DNA from: Pedobacter kyungheensis
GTDB taxonomy: Bacteria > Bacteroidota > Bacteroidia > Sphingobacteriales > Sphingobacteriaceae
Direction of reading: 5' to 3'
NCBI RefSeq assembly: GCF_000812965.1
Contig: NZ_JSYN01000005.1
Span: forward strand, 226,325-290,324
Length of the DNA stretch: 64,000 nucleotides
A program made the position numbers and the translations under genes. The notes under the pieces were generated by a model. That model worked only from the letters and a program-made list of their open reading frames with translations, did no database searches and had not been told where the DNA came from. Positions 34,344-42,802 of this stretch are shown in pieces (the first letter of the stretch is position 1; each line of letters opens with the position of its first letter).

Positions 34344-34373
34344 AAAAAGCTTTGCAATATTGCAAAGCTTTTT
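34344..34373. terminator. Bidirectional terminator after serS
   Basis: A perfect 30-bp palindrome (15-bp arms, AAAAAGCTTTGCAAT and its complement) is followed by a T run. It lies between convergent serS and a small minus-strand gene, so it can serve both. Confidence 0.9.
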
Positions 34374-34402
34374 GTTTTTTATGTAGATAGATGTGATTTC
34401 GA

Positions 34403-34717
34403 TTATAGGATCAGGATCAACAATAAGATGATGATAATGATGGCACCTACTGAAAGGTAAACACCTCCAGAGATTGCACGTGCCTGTCCTTTTAACTCTC
34501 TTAATTCGCTGCGTAATGCCTTGCGCTCAGCTTTAGTCAGGTTCGATTTGTCCATGTCTCTGATTTCTTCAACACGGCTTTTAATCGTTTCTAATTTTAC
34601 AGCCTGCTCTGCAGTTAATTCAGTTGGGTTCTTAGCAGGTTTATCAGCTGCCTGGGCCGAATTAAAACTAATGCCTAAAGCAAAAACCAAGGCCAGCGTG
34701 TAGATGAATTTTTTCAT
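34403..34717 (-). CDS. Small envelope protein with coiled-coil and C-terminal membrane anchor
   Basis: Unnamed 104-residue protein. The signal peptide ends around SAQA/ADKP. A highly charged helix (about 30-78, rich in Lys, Glu and Arg, for example KAERKALRSELRELKGQ) is followed by a strongly hydrophobic C-terminal segment (GGVYLSVGAIIIIILLLILIL). The layout suggests a periplasmic coiled coil anchored in the inner membrane. No family name or function is assigned. Its 3' end faces serS with a shared terminator. Confidence 0.75.
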   Translation of the reverse strand: MKKFIYTLALVFALGISFNSAQAADKPAKNPTELTAEQAVKLETIKSRVEEIRDMDKSNLTKAERKALRSELRELKGQARAISGGVYLSVGAIIIIILLLILIL

Positions 34718-34755
34718 AATATTAATTTTTTTAGTGTTCGACCTCTAGCTAACAA

Positions 34756-34785
34756 AAAACCTACCAAAATGTTCTGGTAGGTTTT
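34756..34785 (-). terminator. Terminator after the SIMPL gene
   Basis: Perfect 11-bp arms AAAACCTACCA (34756-34766) and TGGTAGGTTTT (34775-34785) surround an 8-nt loop, with further T residues on the minus strand. Confidence 0.85.
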
Positions 34786-34813
34786 AAAAAAATGTAATTA
34801 AATGTTAAATATG

Positions 34814-35503
34814 TTATTTGATTTCGAAAACCACATTAACACTGAAGTTTAACTTAATTTTTTTGAAATCGATTTCTGGTGCTGCATCTGCAGATTCGGC
34901 CATTGCCGATTTCATCATGTAGTTTCTGTAAACAGGTTGTACAACATTGTCGCCACCATCCTGTATTTCAATTACGCTGCCTAATTTATCGCCCAAAGCT
35001 TCTACCATGTAAGCTGCTTTTTCTTTTGCAGCCATAAGCGCTTTAATTTTTAACTCTTTTTTAAGGCTCTCAATTTTACTGTAATCGTAGCTTTCGATAT
35101 TGGTATTGGCAATACCTTTGGCATCAATGGCTTCAATAATTGCGTTGAATTTGTTTAAATCGCTAACTTTTAAGCGGTATTGTTTGCTGGCTAAAAAATC
35201 AGGGTTTTTCTTTTTCTCTGTAGCGTAGTTCCAGCTGCTTAGGTTGCTAATGGTTAAATTTTCTTTTGCAATACCCGCTTTTTGAACTGCTGCATACAGT
35301 TGTTTCTCTAATTCAGTAATCTCTACTTTTTTCTTACCGTTTAAATACTCTTTAAGGGAAATACCGATGTAAATGATATCGGGTGTAACTTCTGTTTCGG
35401 AGGTGCCGCTAACATTAATTTTTCTGCGTAAATCTACTTGTTGAGCCATCGCTGTCGATAATCCTAAAAATGCAACTAATGCAAGTGCTATTAACTTTTT
35501 CAT
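34814..35503 (-). CDS. Secreted SIMPL-domain (DUF541) protein
   Basis: Periplasmic protein of 229 residues with a signal peptide ending AMA/Q. The SIMPL domain begins with INVSGTSETEVTPDIIYIGISLKEY, typical of the family, and has an alternating strand-helix pattern to the C-terminal KLNFSVNVVFEIK. Family members include the E. coli YggE; a clear enzymatic role is not established. It is transcribed as a single gene with its own terminator. Confidence 0.9.
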   Translation of the reverse strand: MKKLIALALVAFLGLSTAMAQQVDLRRKINVSGTSETEVTPDIIYIGISLKEYLNGKKKVEITELEKQLYAAVQKAGIAKENLTISNLSSWNYATEKKKNPDFLASKQYRLKVSDLNKFNAIIEAIDAKGIANTNIESYDYSKIESLKKELKIKALMAAKEKAAYMVEALGDKLGSVIEIQDGGDNVVQPVYRNYMMKSAMAESADAAPEIDFKKIKLNFSVNVVFEIK

Positions 35504-35998
35504 AATTCAAATTTTTCTTTGTGTGTACTGTAAAGATGTAAGCAACTCACAAATTCCACACCGGGATTAAAATATTTTTTATTTTACCTGATAACGGTTG
35601 CATCTGACAAATAGCTACAGTGAGGCTATTATTTATTGGTTTTTCGGTTGTATCTGGCTTATTTTCAGTAGAATGTGTTTGGGCTGATGGTGGTTGGGTT
35701 TCAGCCTTAAATGCCAAAAAACAGACACGAAATATTTTTTATAATGGGAACATTAATCAGGCATATTGTACTGAAGTTGTAGCTAATTATGGCTCATTGC
35801 TGTACCCGAAAAGAAATTTTGGGAAAGAAGAATGTAAAAATTTGTAGGTATTTTCTCAATCAGGAAAAATTATGCGCAAGGTTTTATGCTTAAATAGACG
35901 GAATTATAAAGGGGTATAAAACCGTGCGCAGCAGAACGTTTTCTGCGATTTATCTTATTGCAACCTGGATAAGGTTACAACCGGAGCGTATTTAGCTG
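35504..35998. other. Gene-free stretch of about 495 bp
   Basis: No supported gene. A frame of 75 codons with a GTG start (35620-35847) is open, but its composition and lack of any family pattern argue against translation. Near the 3' end an imperfect hairpin (AACCT/AGGTT arms around 35959) lies just past the cold-shock gene and may be its terminator. I see no tRNA, repeat or transposase trace. Confidence 0.5.
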
Positions 35999-36451
35999 TT
36001 AAACTTTTGAAACTTTAACGGCGGTAGGTCCTTTCTGGCCCATTTCTACTTCGAAAGTAACTTTATCACCTTCTTTAATCTGGCTGATTAAGCCATTTGC
36101 GTGTACAAAGATGCTTTCCTGGGTTTCGGTGTTTTTAATAAAGCCATAACCTTTGCTATCGTTAAAGAAAGTAACTGTTCCTTTTTTAAGGGGGCTTTCA
36201 TCAACAACATCTTGTTGTCTGGCAACGCCAATCTGGATATCTTCGGTATTGATTACCACTTTTTTGTTTGGATCGGGTGGCGTAGAAGAAATGTTGCCAT
36301 TTTCGTCAACATAAGCCATCATATCCTCGAGTGCTAAACCTTTTTTGGCATTAGCCTGGCGTTCTTCTTTTTTCTCTTGTTTGTCTTTTTGTTTCTTTAA
36401 CCGTTTTTTTTCGTTTTCTTTTTTACTGTATGATGCCTGGGATTTAGCCAT
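35999..36451 (-). CDS. Cold-shock-domain protein with charged N-terminal extension
   Basis: Protein of 150 residues. The first 40 are Lys/Glu-rich (SYSKKENEKKRLKKQKDKQE) and probably helical or disordered; the central part has DMMAYVDENGNISSTPPDP. The C-terminal cold-shock domain (about 85-150) carries both nucleic-acid-binding motifs: KGYGFI (RNP1) and SIFVHANG (RNP2-like). This domain order is common in Bacteroidota. It likely acts as an RNA chaperone; no cold-regulatory leader was recognised. Confidence 0.93.
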   Translation of the reverse strand: MAKSQASYSKKENEKKRLKKQKDKQEKKEERQANAKKGLALEDMMAYVDENGNISSTPPDPNKKVVINTEDIQIGVARQQDVVDESPLKKGTVTFFNDSKGYGFIKNTETQESIFVHANGLISQIKEGDKVTFEVEMGQKGPTAVKVSKV

Positions 36452-36593
36452 ATTTTACTTAAGTTTTGTTTTAGAATGGTGAGTGGAAATGGAGAATTAA
36501 GCAAAGATAACAATCGTAAAGCAGAAACACGATTTTATTAGCCAATGGCTGGCAATAAATGATATTGTTTCTGGTGGTTAAGCGCACATTAGT

Positions 36594-37127
36594 TTACCTG
36601 GCTGCCCATCTTGCTTTATCTACCTGATAAACAAAATTCCATTTAACCGGTTCACCATAATAGGCTACCTCTATTTCGCCAACTTTAGTGGCCCCTAATT
36701 TCTCTGTAGCTTTTTGCGATCTAAAGTTAGTGGCACCAATATGCAGGATTATCTTATCTACAAAACGGAATGCATAATCGAACATTAGTGTTTTTAAGGC
36801 GTGGTTGTGGCCTTTTCCCCAAAACTCACGAGCAATAAAAGTGTAGCCAACTGCAACCGCACTGTCTGTCTCGTCCAGATCGTAATATCTCGAGCTGCCT
36901 ACAATTTTGCCGGTTTCTTTTTCGTAAACGATAAAAGCACCTTTGGAATCCATTGCGCCTTTGAAAAAATTCTCAAAAACTTCACGTTGATAGCGGTCTT
37001 TATTGGGATGTTGTTCCCAGATCAGCGGATCGGAAGCTACTGCAAACAAGGCTTCGAAATCTGTTTCTTTTAAGGGAACAATTTGAATTAAATCGTTTGC
37101 TAATGTGGGTTGTAAATCGAAATACAT
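36594..37127 (-). CDS. GNAT-family N-acetyltransferase (RimJ/RimL type)
   Basis: Acetyltransferase of 177 residues. The acetyl-CoA-binding region contains VGYTFIAREFWGKGHNHALKTLMFDYAF, with the conserved Gly-Lys-Gly-like loop, and the preceding strand is KIVGSSRYYDLD. The C-terminal ATNFRSQKATEKLGATKVG is typical of RimJ/RimL relatives that acetylate amines. The substrate is unknown. It lies between the cold-shock gene and fabV, all on the minus strand, with a terminator-like hairpin between it and fabV. Confidence 0.92.
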   Translation of the reverse strand: MYFDLQPTLANDLIQIVPLKETDFEALFAVASDPLIWEQHPNKDRYQREVFENFFKGAMDSKGAFIVYEKETGKIVGSSRYYDLDETDSAVAVGYTFIAREFWGKGHNHALKTLMFDYAFRFVDKIILHIGATNFRSQKATEKLGATKVGEIEVAYYGEPVKWNFVYQVDKARWAAR

Positions 37128-37143
37128 ATCGTTTGGTTATCAA

Positions 37144-37169
37144 AACGGCCGGCTAAAAAGCCAGCCGTT
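37144..37169 (-). terminator. Terminator-like hairpin between fabV and the acetyltransferase
   Basis: Arms AACGGCCGGCT (37144-37154) and AGCCAGCCGTT (37159-37169) pair with one mismatch around AAAA. It is about 70 bp past the fabV stop on the minus strand. Confidence 0.6.
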
Positions 37170-37203
37170 TGTTAAGTGTTTTATTGCAGAGGCCCTGAAA
37201 CGA

Positions 37204-37221
37204 ATCCGATAGCTATCGGAT
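37204..37221. repeat. Dispersed 18-bp palindrome, copy 2
   Basis: Same ATCCGATAGCTATCGGAT palindrome as at 18461 and 50446. It lies just downstream of fabV. Confidence 0.85.
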
Positions 37222-37241
37222 CAGGGTGACGGATTAGTGAT

Positions 37242-38435
37242 TTAGTCTACCAAACCTTCAATGGCCACCACTTCGTTTGCTTCTTTCTGGTAATCTACTT
37301 TATCAATTTCGAAACCAAACAGGCTTAAGAAATCAGATCTGTAACCTGCTAAATCGCCGATGGCTGGCAAAGTTTCGGTAGTAGCCTGTTCCCAAAGTTC
37401 GGCTACTTTTGCCTGTACATCTTCGCGCATTTCCCAATCGTCGATCCTGATTCTGCCTTTTTCATCAACAGGAACCGGGTTGCCGGTAAATAACCTGTCG
37501 GCATATAATCTTTGGATTTGCTCGATTGTACCTTCGTGAATGCCTTCAGCTTTCATTACTTTGTACAACAATGAGATATACAACGGAATAACGGGAATAG
37601 CCGAGCTGGCTTGTGTAACCAATGCTTTGTTTACCGATACGTAGGCTTTACCATTAATATCTTTCAATTTATCGCCAATGGTAAAGGCTGTAGCCTCTAA
37701 ATCGTCTTTTGCGCGGCCAATGGTTCCTTTGCGGTAAACGGGCTCCGTTAAAGCCGGGCCAATGTAAGAGTAAGCGACTGTGGTAGCGCCCTCAGCCAAA
37801 AGGTTCTCTGCTTTTAAAGCATCAATCCACATGGCCCAATCTTCGCCTCCCATTACGGCAACGGTGTTGGCAATATCTTCTTCGGTAGCGGGTTCGATAG
37901 AAACTTCGCTCACGTTACCGGTATGGAAATCGACAGTTTTATTGGTATAAGTTTCGCCGATTGGTTTTAGGGTAGAACGGTGTAAGACTTCTGTATCCGG
38001 GTGTTTTCTAACCGGTGAGGCTAAACTATAAATTACTAAATCTACCTGACCTAAATCTGCTTTAATCAGTTCGATTGTTTTTGCTTTGATTTCTTTCGAG
38101 AAGGCATCGCCATTAATACTTTTGGCATATAAGCCTGCTGCATGTGCTTCTTTTTCGAAAGCGGCACTGTTGTACCAGCCTGGTGAAGCAGTTTTGCCTT
38201 CTGAAGGAGCTTTTTCGAAAAATACACCAATAGTAGCGGCGTCTGAACCATAAGCAGCGGCAATTCTGGATGCTAAACCGAAACCGGTTGATGCACCAAT
38301 TACCAATACTTTTTTAGGACCATTGATAGCTCCTTTTGATTTTACATATTCAATTTGATTCTTTACGTTTTGAGCGCAACCATCAGGGTGTGCTGTTAAA
38401 CAGATAAAGCCCCTCATTCTAGGTTCGATAATCAT
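37242..38435 (-). CDS. fabV: Trans-2-enoyl-CoA/ACP reductase FabV
   Basis: NADH-dependent reductase that completes fatty-acid elongation cycles. The product has 397 residues. The N-terminus shows MRGFICLTAHPDGCAQNV, the cofactor-binding region VLVIGASTGFGLASRIAA, and the active-site signature YRKGTIGRAK (Tyr-x8-Lys), with the usual PLYISLLYKVMK and LFTGNPVPVDEKGRIRIDDWE downstream. FabV enzymes are naturally insensitive to triclosan in several bacteria. A long repeat array lies upstream of it on the other side of its promoter. Confidence 0.96.
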   Translation of the reverse strand: MIIEPRMRGFICLTAHPDGCAQNVKNQIEYVKSKGAINGPKKVLVIGASTGFGLASRIAAAYGSDAATIGVFFEKAPSEGKTASPGWYNSAAFEKEAHAAGLYAKSINGDAFSKEIKAKTIELIKADLGQVDLVIYSLASPVRKHPDTEVLHRSTLKPIGETYTNKTVDFHTGNVSEVSIEPATEEDIANTVAVMGGEDWAMWIDALKAENLLAEGATTVAYSYIGPALTEPVYRKGTIGRAKDDLEATAFTIGDKLKDINGKAYVSVNKALVTQASSAIPVIPLYISLLYKVMKAEGIHEGTIEQIQRLYADRLFTGNPVPVDEKGRIRIDDWEMREDVQAKVAELWEQATTETLPAIGDLAGYRSDFLSLFGFEIDKVDYQKEANEVVAIEGLVD

Positions 38436-38596
38436 TTTTGTTCTTTTTTACGTTTTGTAATGTTAAATAAGGGCGCTTTAAAGGTCTTTTGAAAAAGTCG
38501 TAGTGCCCAAATCTTTAACGAAGATAAATTTTTAATTGTTTAACATTAAATGAATTTTAAATATTGGAGATTTTTAAGTGTGGGAGGCTATCTATT

Positions 38597-39448
38597 TTTA
38601 ACCGCAAAGCGCGCAGAGGTTTTCGCAAAGCACGCAAAGCTGGAGGCATGGTTTTGGTAACTAGACTCCGGGCCTCCGACCCCGGACTTCGGACTTTTTT
38701 TCACCACCGAGAACACGAAGTTTTCACTGAGGACACAGAGCTCTTTATTATTTTAAGTACGCAAAGCTGGATGAGGGTTTTGGCGATTAGACTTCTGACC
38801 TCAGACTCCGGACCTCTGACTTTTTTTTACCGCAAAGCACGCAGAGGTTTCGCAAAGCACGCAAAGCTGGAGGTATGGTTTTGGGGGTAGACTTCCGACT
38901 TTATTTACCACAGAGAACAAGAAGTTTTCACTGAGGACACAAAGCCCTCTATTATTTTAAGTACGCAAAGCTGGAGGAAGGTTTTGGCGATTAGACTTCT
39001 GACCTCAGACTCCGGACCTCTGACTTTTTTTTACCGCAAAGCACGCAGAGGTTTCGCAAAGCACGCAAGCTGGAGGTATGGTTTTGGGGGTAGACTTCCG
39101 ACTTTATTTACCACAGAGAATACGAAGTTTTCACTGAGGACACAAAGCCCTTTATTATTTTAAGTACGCAAAGCTGGAGGAAGGTTTTGGCGATTAGACT
39201 TCTGACCTCAGACTCCGGACCTCTGACTTTTTTTTACCGCAAAGCGCGCAGAGGTTTTCGCAAAGCACGCAAAGCTGGGAGAAGGGGGGATGATCAGACT
39301 TCCAACTCCGGACTTCCGACTTTATTTACCACAGAGGACACGAAGTTTTCACTGAGGACACAGAGCTCTTTATTATTTTAAGTACGCAAAGCTGGAGGAG
39401 GGTTTTGGCGATTAGACTATGGACTTCCGACTCCAGACTTCGGACTCT
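38597..39448. repeat. Tandem repeat array, about four units of 203-228 bp
   Basis: The word ACCGCAAAGC recurs at 38601, 38829, 39033 and 39236 (spacings 228, 204, 203). Units share CGCAAAGCACGCAAAGCTGGAGG, GAAGTTTTCACTGAGGACAC, TTATTATTTTAAGTACGC and GACTTCTGACCTCAGACTCC segments in order; units 2 and 3 are almost identical. It fills the fabV-to-DUF2490 gap. Short frames open across it are translations of the repeat. The dnaG upstream repeat uses the same words. Confidence 0.92.
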
Positions 39449-39498
39449 CGCATATTTCTTTTATTTTAGCGGCACACAGATAAAACCGGTAACCATTT

Positions 39499-40206
39499 AT
39501 GAAAAAGCTATTACTGCCCATCTTATTTATTTTGATGGCATTAGGGAAACTATCAGCGCAGACACAATATCAGAACTCTGGCTGGTTTATGTTTTTAAAC
39601 AACACTAAATTTAACGATAAATGGGGCTTGCAATTTGATCTTCAGGTTCGCTCGGCTGATGATTGGGGATATGTACGTAACACCCTCGTGCGCCCTGCAG
39701 TCCAATATTTCATCAACAATAAAAGTAATGTAGCCCTGGGTTATTTATGGCAGAATACAGAATTGAGGTTAATTGGTTCGGCCAATAACTCTTTAACCGA
39801 ACACCGCATTTTTGAGCAGTACATTTACAACCATAAAATCAATTCGGTATTTACCAGTCATAGGTTTAGGTTAGAGCAACGTTTTATTGAGCGTTTAAAT
39901 AACGATGATTTGTTTTCGCAGCGTTTCCGTTATTTTGTGCGCTTTATTAAACCTTTACAAAAAGCACAGCCAACTTTTACCAAAGGTGCTTTTGTGGCTT
40001 TACAAAACGAGATTTTCTTAAACCTGCAAAACAAAAGCCAGATTAATAACAGCGTTTTTGATCAAAACAGGGCATATTTAGCTTTAGGCTATCGTTTTTC
40101 GAAGCAGTTTGATATCGAAGCCGGCTATATGAACCAGGCACAGCATGGTGCAAGTGCCAATACGATCAATAATATTATTCAGTTGGCCTTATACACAAGG
40201 TTTTAA
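39499..40206 (+). CDS. Outer-membrane DUF2490 protein
   Basis: Protein of 235 residues with a signal peptide ending LSA/Q. The DUF2490 pattern is clear: NSGWFMFLNNTKFNDKWGLQFDLQVR at the start, RPAVQYFINNKSNVALGYLW, HRFRLEQRFIER and FRYFVRF, ending in a barrel-like LALYTRF. It is probably an outer-membrane barrel of unknown role. It follows the long tandem repeat array with about 50 bp between them, and precedes another barrel gene by about 85 bp. Confidence 0.88.
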   Translation: MKKLLLPILFILMALGKLSAQTQYQNSGWFMFLNNTKFNDKWGLQFDLQVRSADDWGYVRNTLVRPAVQYFINNKSNVALGYLWQNTELRLIGSANNSLTEHRIFEQYIYNHKINSVFTSHRFRLEQRFIERLNNDDLFSQRFRYFVRFIKPLQKAQPTFTKGAFVALQNEIFLNLQNKSQINNSVFDQNRAYLALGYRFSKQFDIEAGYMNQAQHGASANTINNIIQLALYTRF

Positions 40207-40291
40207 TGTTTTAAAGTCATTTTTTGTACTACAACTCTTACAAAATGTTAAAGCTATTGTAATTTAGCTTGCTTTTTGCTCAATTTGCCGC

Positions 40292-41182
40292 GTGAAAAAA
40301 TTTACCATTCTATTTTTAGCACTTTTATTCGGCAAACGGATGCATGCCCAGGAAGTTAAAAGTCCTTCAAGCAGCTCAGTACCAGCCTCAAAAAGTTTAT
40401 TTAATCCCGAGCATAAGCGGAATTTTTCGCGCAAGGGCGATTTTTATTTTCACTGGGGATACAATAGTTCCTGGTATGGCAAAAGCGATATCCGTTTCCA
40501 AGGGCCGAACTATGATTTTACGTTAAAAGATGTTGTAGCACACGACAGGCAGTCTAAATTAAGCTGGGATTATCTGAACCCGGGATTGATTACGGTACCG
40601 CAGTACAATATCCGTGTGGGGTATTTTATAAAAGATAATTACAGTATCTCTATTGGCTGGGATCACATGAAATATGTAATGGATATTCCGCAAACGGTAG
40701 CTATTAGCGGGCATATCGGCGCCAATATTTCGCACGAGAATGCACCTACAGGAGCTTTGGCAGGCGATTATAACGGTCAAAGCATTAATGTGAAGGAAAG
40801 CATGCTTACTTACGAACATACGGATGGTTTTAACTATGCCAATATTGAATTAGAGCGTTATGATGATATCTGGGTAGCACCAGGAGGCAAAACCTCTTTA
40901 ACTTTAGAAACCGGTTTAGGTGGCGGGTTAATGGTACCCCGTTCTGATGTCCGTTTATTTGGGCAAGGCCGCAATAACCACTTTAGCATTTCTGGTTATG
41001 GGGTTTCGGCAAAAGTTGGTTTGAAGTTTTACATCTGGAAAAATTTCTACTTACAAAACACCACCAAATTTGGCGCTACCAATTTAACCAATGTACACAC
41101 CACCGGTTGGGATGAATTTGATAAGGCCAGCCAGAAAATCAACTACATCGAAAATATCTGGTTATTCGGGGTTCAGTTTTAA
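40292..41182 (+). CDS. Outer-membrane hypothetical protein
   Basis: Unnamed 296-residue protein starting at GTG 40292 (MKKFTILFLALLFGKRMHAQ with cleavage MHA/Q). The mature part has a KRNFSRKGDFYFHWGYNSSWY block near the start, a DYTFTLKDV-like strand, an NISHENAPTGALAG loop, and a barrel-like ending (NYIENIWLFGVQF). The pattern is widespread in Bacteroidota outer-membrane proteins, but I cannot name a function. A strong terminator follows. It may share a transcript with the DUF2490 gene. Confidence 0.78.
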   Translation: MKKFTILFLALLFGKRMHAQEVKSPSSSSVPASKSLFNPEHKRNFSRKGDFYFHWGYNSSWYGKSDIRFQGPNYDFTLKDVVAHDRQSKLSWDYLNPGLITVPQYNIRVGYFIKDNYSISIGWDHMKYVMDIPQTVAISGHIGANISHENAPTGALAGDYNGQSINVKESMLTYEHTDGFNYANIELERYDDIWVAPGGKTSLTLETGLGGGLMVPRSDVRLFGQGRNNHFSISGYGVSAKVGLKFYIWKNFYLQNTTKFGATNLTNVHTTGWDEFDKASQKINYIENIWLFGVQF

Positions 41183-41193
41183 AAAGAAATTAG

Positions 41194-41216
41194 AGGAGGC
41201 TTAAGCCTCCTTTTTT
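41194..41216 (+). terminator. Terminator after the 40292 gene
   Basis: AGGAGGCTTAAGCCTCCT is a perfect 18-bp palindrome at 41194-41211 followed directly by a T run. Confidence 0.92.
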
Positions 41217-41249
41217 GTTTAAACCCATTTCATTCGCAAAGTCCGTTCC

Positions 41250-42215
41250 CTAAAAACTGAACCAGTTCCATTTCTGCAGATTATTTGATCGGCTTTCAAA
41301 CCTTTTTAATTCTGTATGGTGAACTTTTGGGGCTAATACCATTAAGAGCCAGACCACTGATCCTATGGCAAAAGAAATAAATATCCAGGCTAACTGATTA
41401 CCGAGGCGATCTTCAAAAGCCCCTTTTTGTGGAATAAGGACCGGAGCATGACTACTACTGTATTTACGGCTAAAAAGAATGACATCTTTAAATCTATCGC
41501 CATCATAATTATTATGCGTTTTCTCCAGATAAGTAAAATCATCAAATGAATTATGGGCTATTTCATACTGACAAACAGCTAATAGTGAGTTGTAGTTTTC
41601 TTCTTTTTCTCTGGCTGATAGCCGGTTGGGTATACTTTTGAAATATTTTATCCCTAAAAAGGCTTTACATTTAGTATCATCTTTCTGGTTTCTTGTTAAA
41701 GGGAATACTACATAAATATAGATATTATAGTCACTGCTGTTTTTCCCCCCAATTTGATAAAAGTGATTTATCCCAACGTTATTCTTGTCGATGCCAAATT
41801 TATCCAGACTGTAGTACTTTGAGGGGATGTGCTTGTCAATATCGCTAATATTATGCAGTCTGGTTAATTTCCCAACAGCTTTAGGGAGATAACTTTGAGC
41901 GATGATATTTGGAATGGATAAGGAAAACCAAACTACGATCCAGTAAAGACCTGGTAGTTTAACGTTTTCACGCTTTAAATTTAGTACCTTAATTCTCCGC
42001 ATAAAAAAGAGCAGGGATACCAGGAGCGCTAAGCATAAAGGCCCCAGAAACTCAATAATACCATCCTTAACAGAAAAAAGTTCCAACCTGATAATGAGCA
42101 ACCAATGGAGAAAAGTATAGCCTATGCATAACCCTATAGAAATTAATAAGTAAGGTATAAACAGGATATTTAATTTCTTTACGGTTAGATCTGATTTAGT
42201 TTTACGGGCGTACAT
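41250..42215 (-). CDS. Hypothetical membrane protein
   Basis: Unrecognised 321-residue protein with four likely membrane segments: LFIPYLLISIGLCIGYTFLH and IEFLGPLCLALLVSLLFFM near the N-terminus, LYWIVVWFSLSIPNIIAQ, and WIFISFAIGSVVWLLMVLAP close to the C-terminus. A soluble region of about 160 residues lies between the third and fourth. Composition and codon use are more AT-rich than neighbouring housekeeping genes. It is followed downstream on the same strand by nothing and preceded by a broken DinB, a DUF2185 and a DUF4261 gene. Confidence 0.65.
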   Translation of the reverse strand: MYARKTKSDLTVKKLNILFIPYLLISIGLCIGYTFLHWLLIIRLELFSVKDGIIEFLGPLCLALLVSLLFFMRRIKVLNLKRENVKLPGLYWIVVWFSLSIPNIIAQSYLPKAVGKLTRLHNISDIDKHIPSKYYSLDKFGIDKNNVGINHFYQIGGKNSSDYNIYIYVVFPLTRNQKDDTKCKAFLGIKYFKSIPNRLSAREKEENYNSLLAVCQYEIAHNSFDDFTYLEKTHNNYDGDRFKDVILFSRKYSSSHAPVLIPQKGAFEDRLGNQLAWIFISFAIGSVVWLLMVLAPKVHHTELKRFESRSNNLQKWNWFSF

Positions 42216-42320
42216 TATTTCAGCGGTAAGGAGGATTTATAACAGGCTTTTTAGAAGTTGTTTTTGAGATAAGATTGCTTCACCCTGGCCCACAATCTTT
42301 GCTTCTGTTCGCAATGACGG

Positions 42321-42780
42321 CTAAGGGATAATTACATCCAGTAACCTTCTGTGGTAATTAATTTGCCCCAGGTGATAAGCCAAATGCGTAGTGAGATGAA
42401 CCAGAAAATATTCGGTTGAGGTTTTTTCTTCAAAAACCAGCATGGGGTATTCTGCGTCGATTTCTGCTGCCGTTATTTTATCCAGGGTTTGGTTAACAAT
42501 TTCAATGGTTTGGTCTATTTTTTCAATCAATCAGCTCTCCACGTGGAACATTTTTTAATGTAAACTCAAGCTCACGGTTTCTGATGTAGCCGCTGCCACC
42601 AAGTGTAGCACCGATATAGGTATTTAAATTTCCGATTAAATGCAGGCATAGGTTCCCGGCAGAATTGGCTATATCCTGGTCGATGATCCACAGATTAGCC
42701 TCGTTTTGATACAATTCAATTTCGGCTTTTAGTTTGTGCAGGTCGCGGTTAAATAGTTTTTTTAAGGTTTGGTTGAGCAT
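42321..42780 (-). pseudogene. DinB-superfamily (DUF1572-type) gene split by a 4-bp duplication
   Basis: Two frames together give one complete DinB-like protein of about 154 residues. The first (42523-42780) starts MLNQTLKKLFNRDLHKL and ends at a TGA after RGELID; the second (42321-42530, TTG start) runs from IEKIDQTIEIV to the C-terminus. At the join the minus strand reads GAGCTGATTGATTGAAAA. Removing one ATTG gives an uninterrupted frame, GELIEKIDQTI. This fits a 4-bp tandem duplication causing a frameshift. The helix bundle and His-containing motifs (LCLHLIGNL, HLTTHLAYHLGQ) are otherwise intact. A coupled two-subunit arrangement is less likely. Confidence 0.85.
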
Positions 42781-42802
42781 GGTTATGGGAGTTTAGGCAA
42801 GC

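Noticed and set aside
35620..35847. 75-codon GTG frame with hydrophobic start
   Set aside because: Composition is unlike neighbours, no family pattern, and the downstream part is low in protein-like features.
38564..38890. Open frame of 108 codons over the tandem array
   Set aside because: It is the translation of repeat DNA (reads FNRKARRGFRKARKAG and recurs in the next units), with no family pattern and no start signal.
39187..39381. Second open frame in the tandem array
   Set aside because: Same repeat translation as at 38564, shifted by repeat units.
42264..42313. Possible REP fragment (GATTGCTTC ... CGCAATGACG)
   Set aside because: The arms do not pair well as they stand, so it is too weak to list as a feature.
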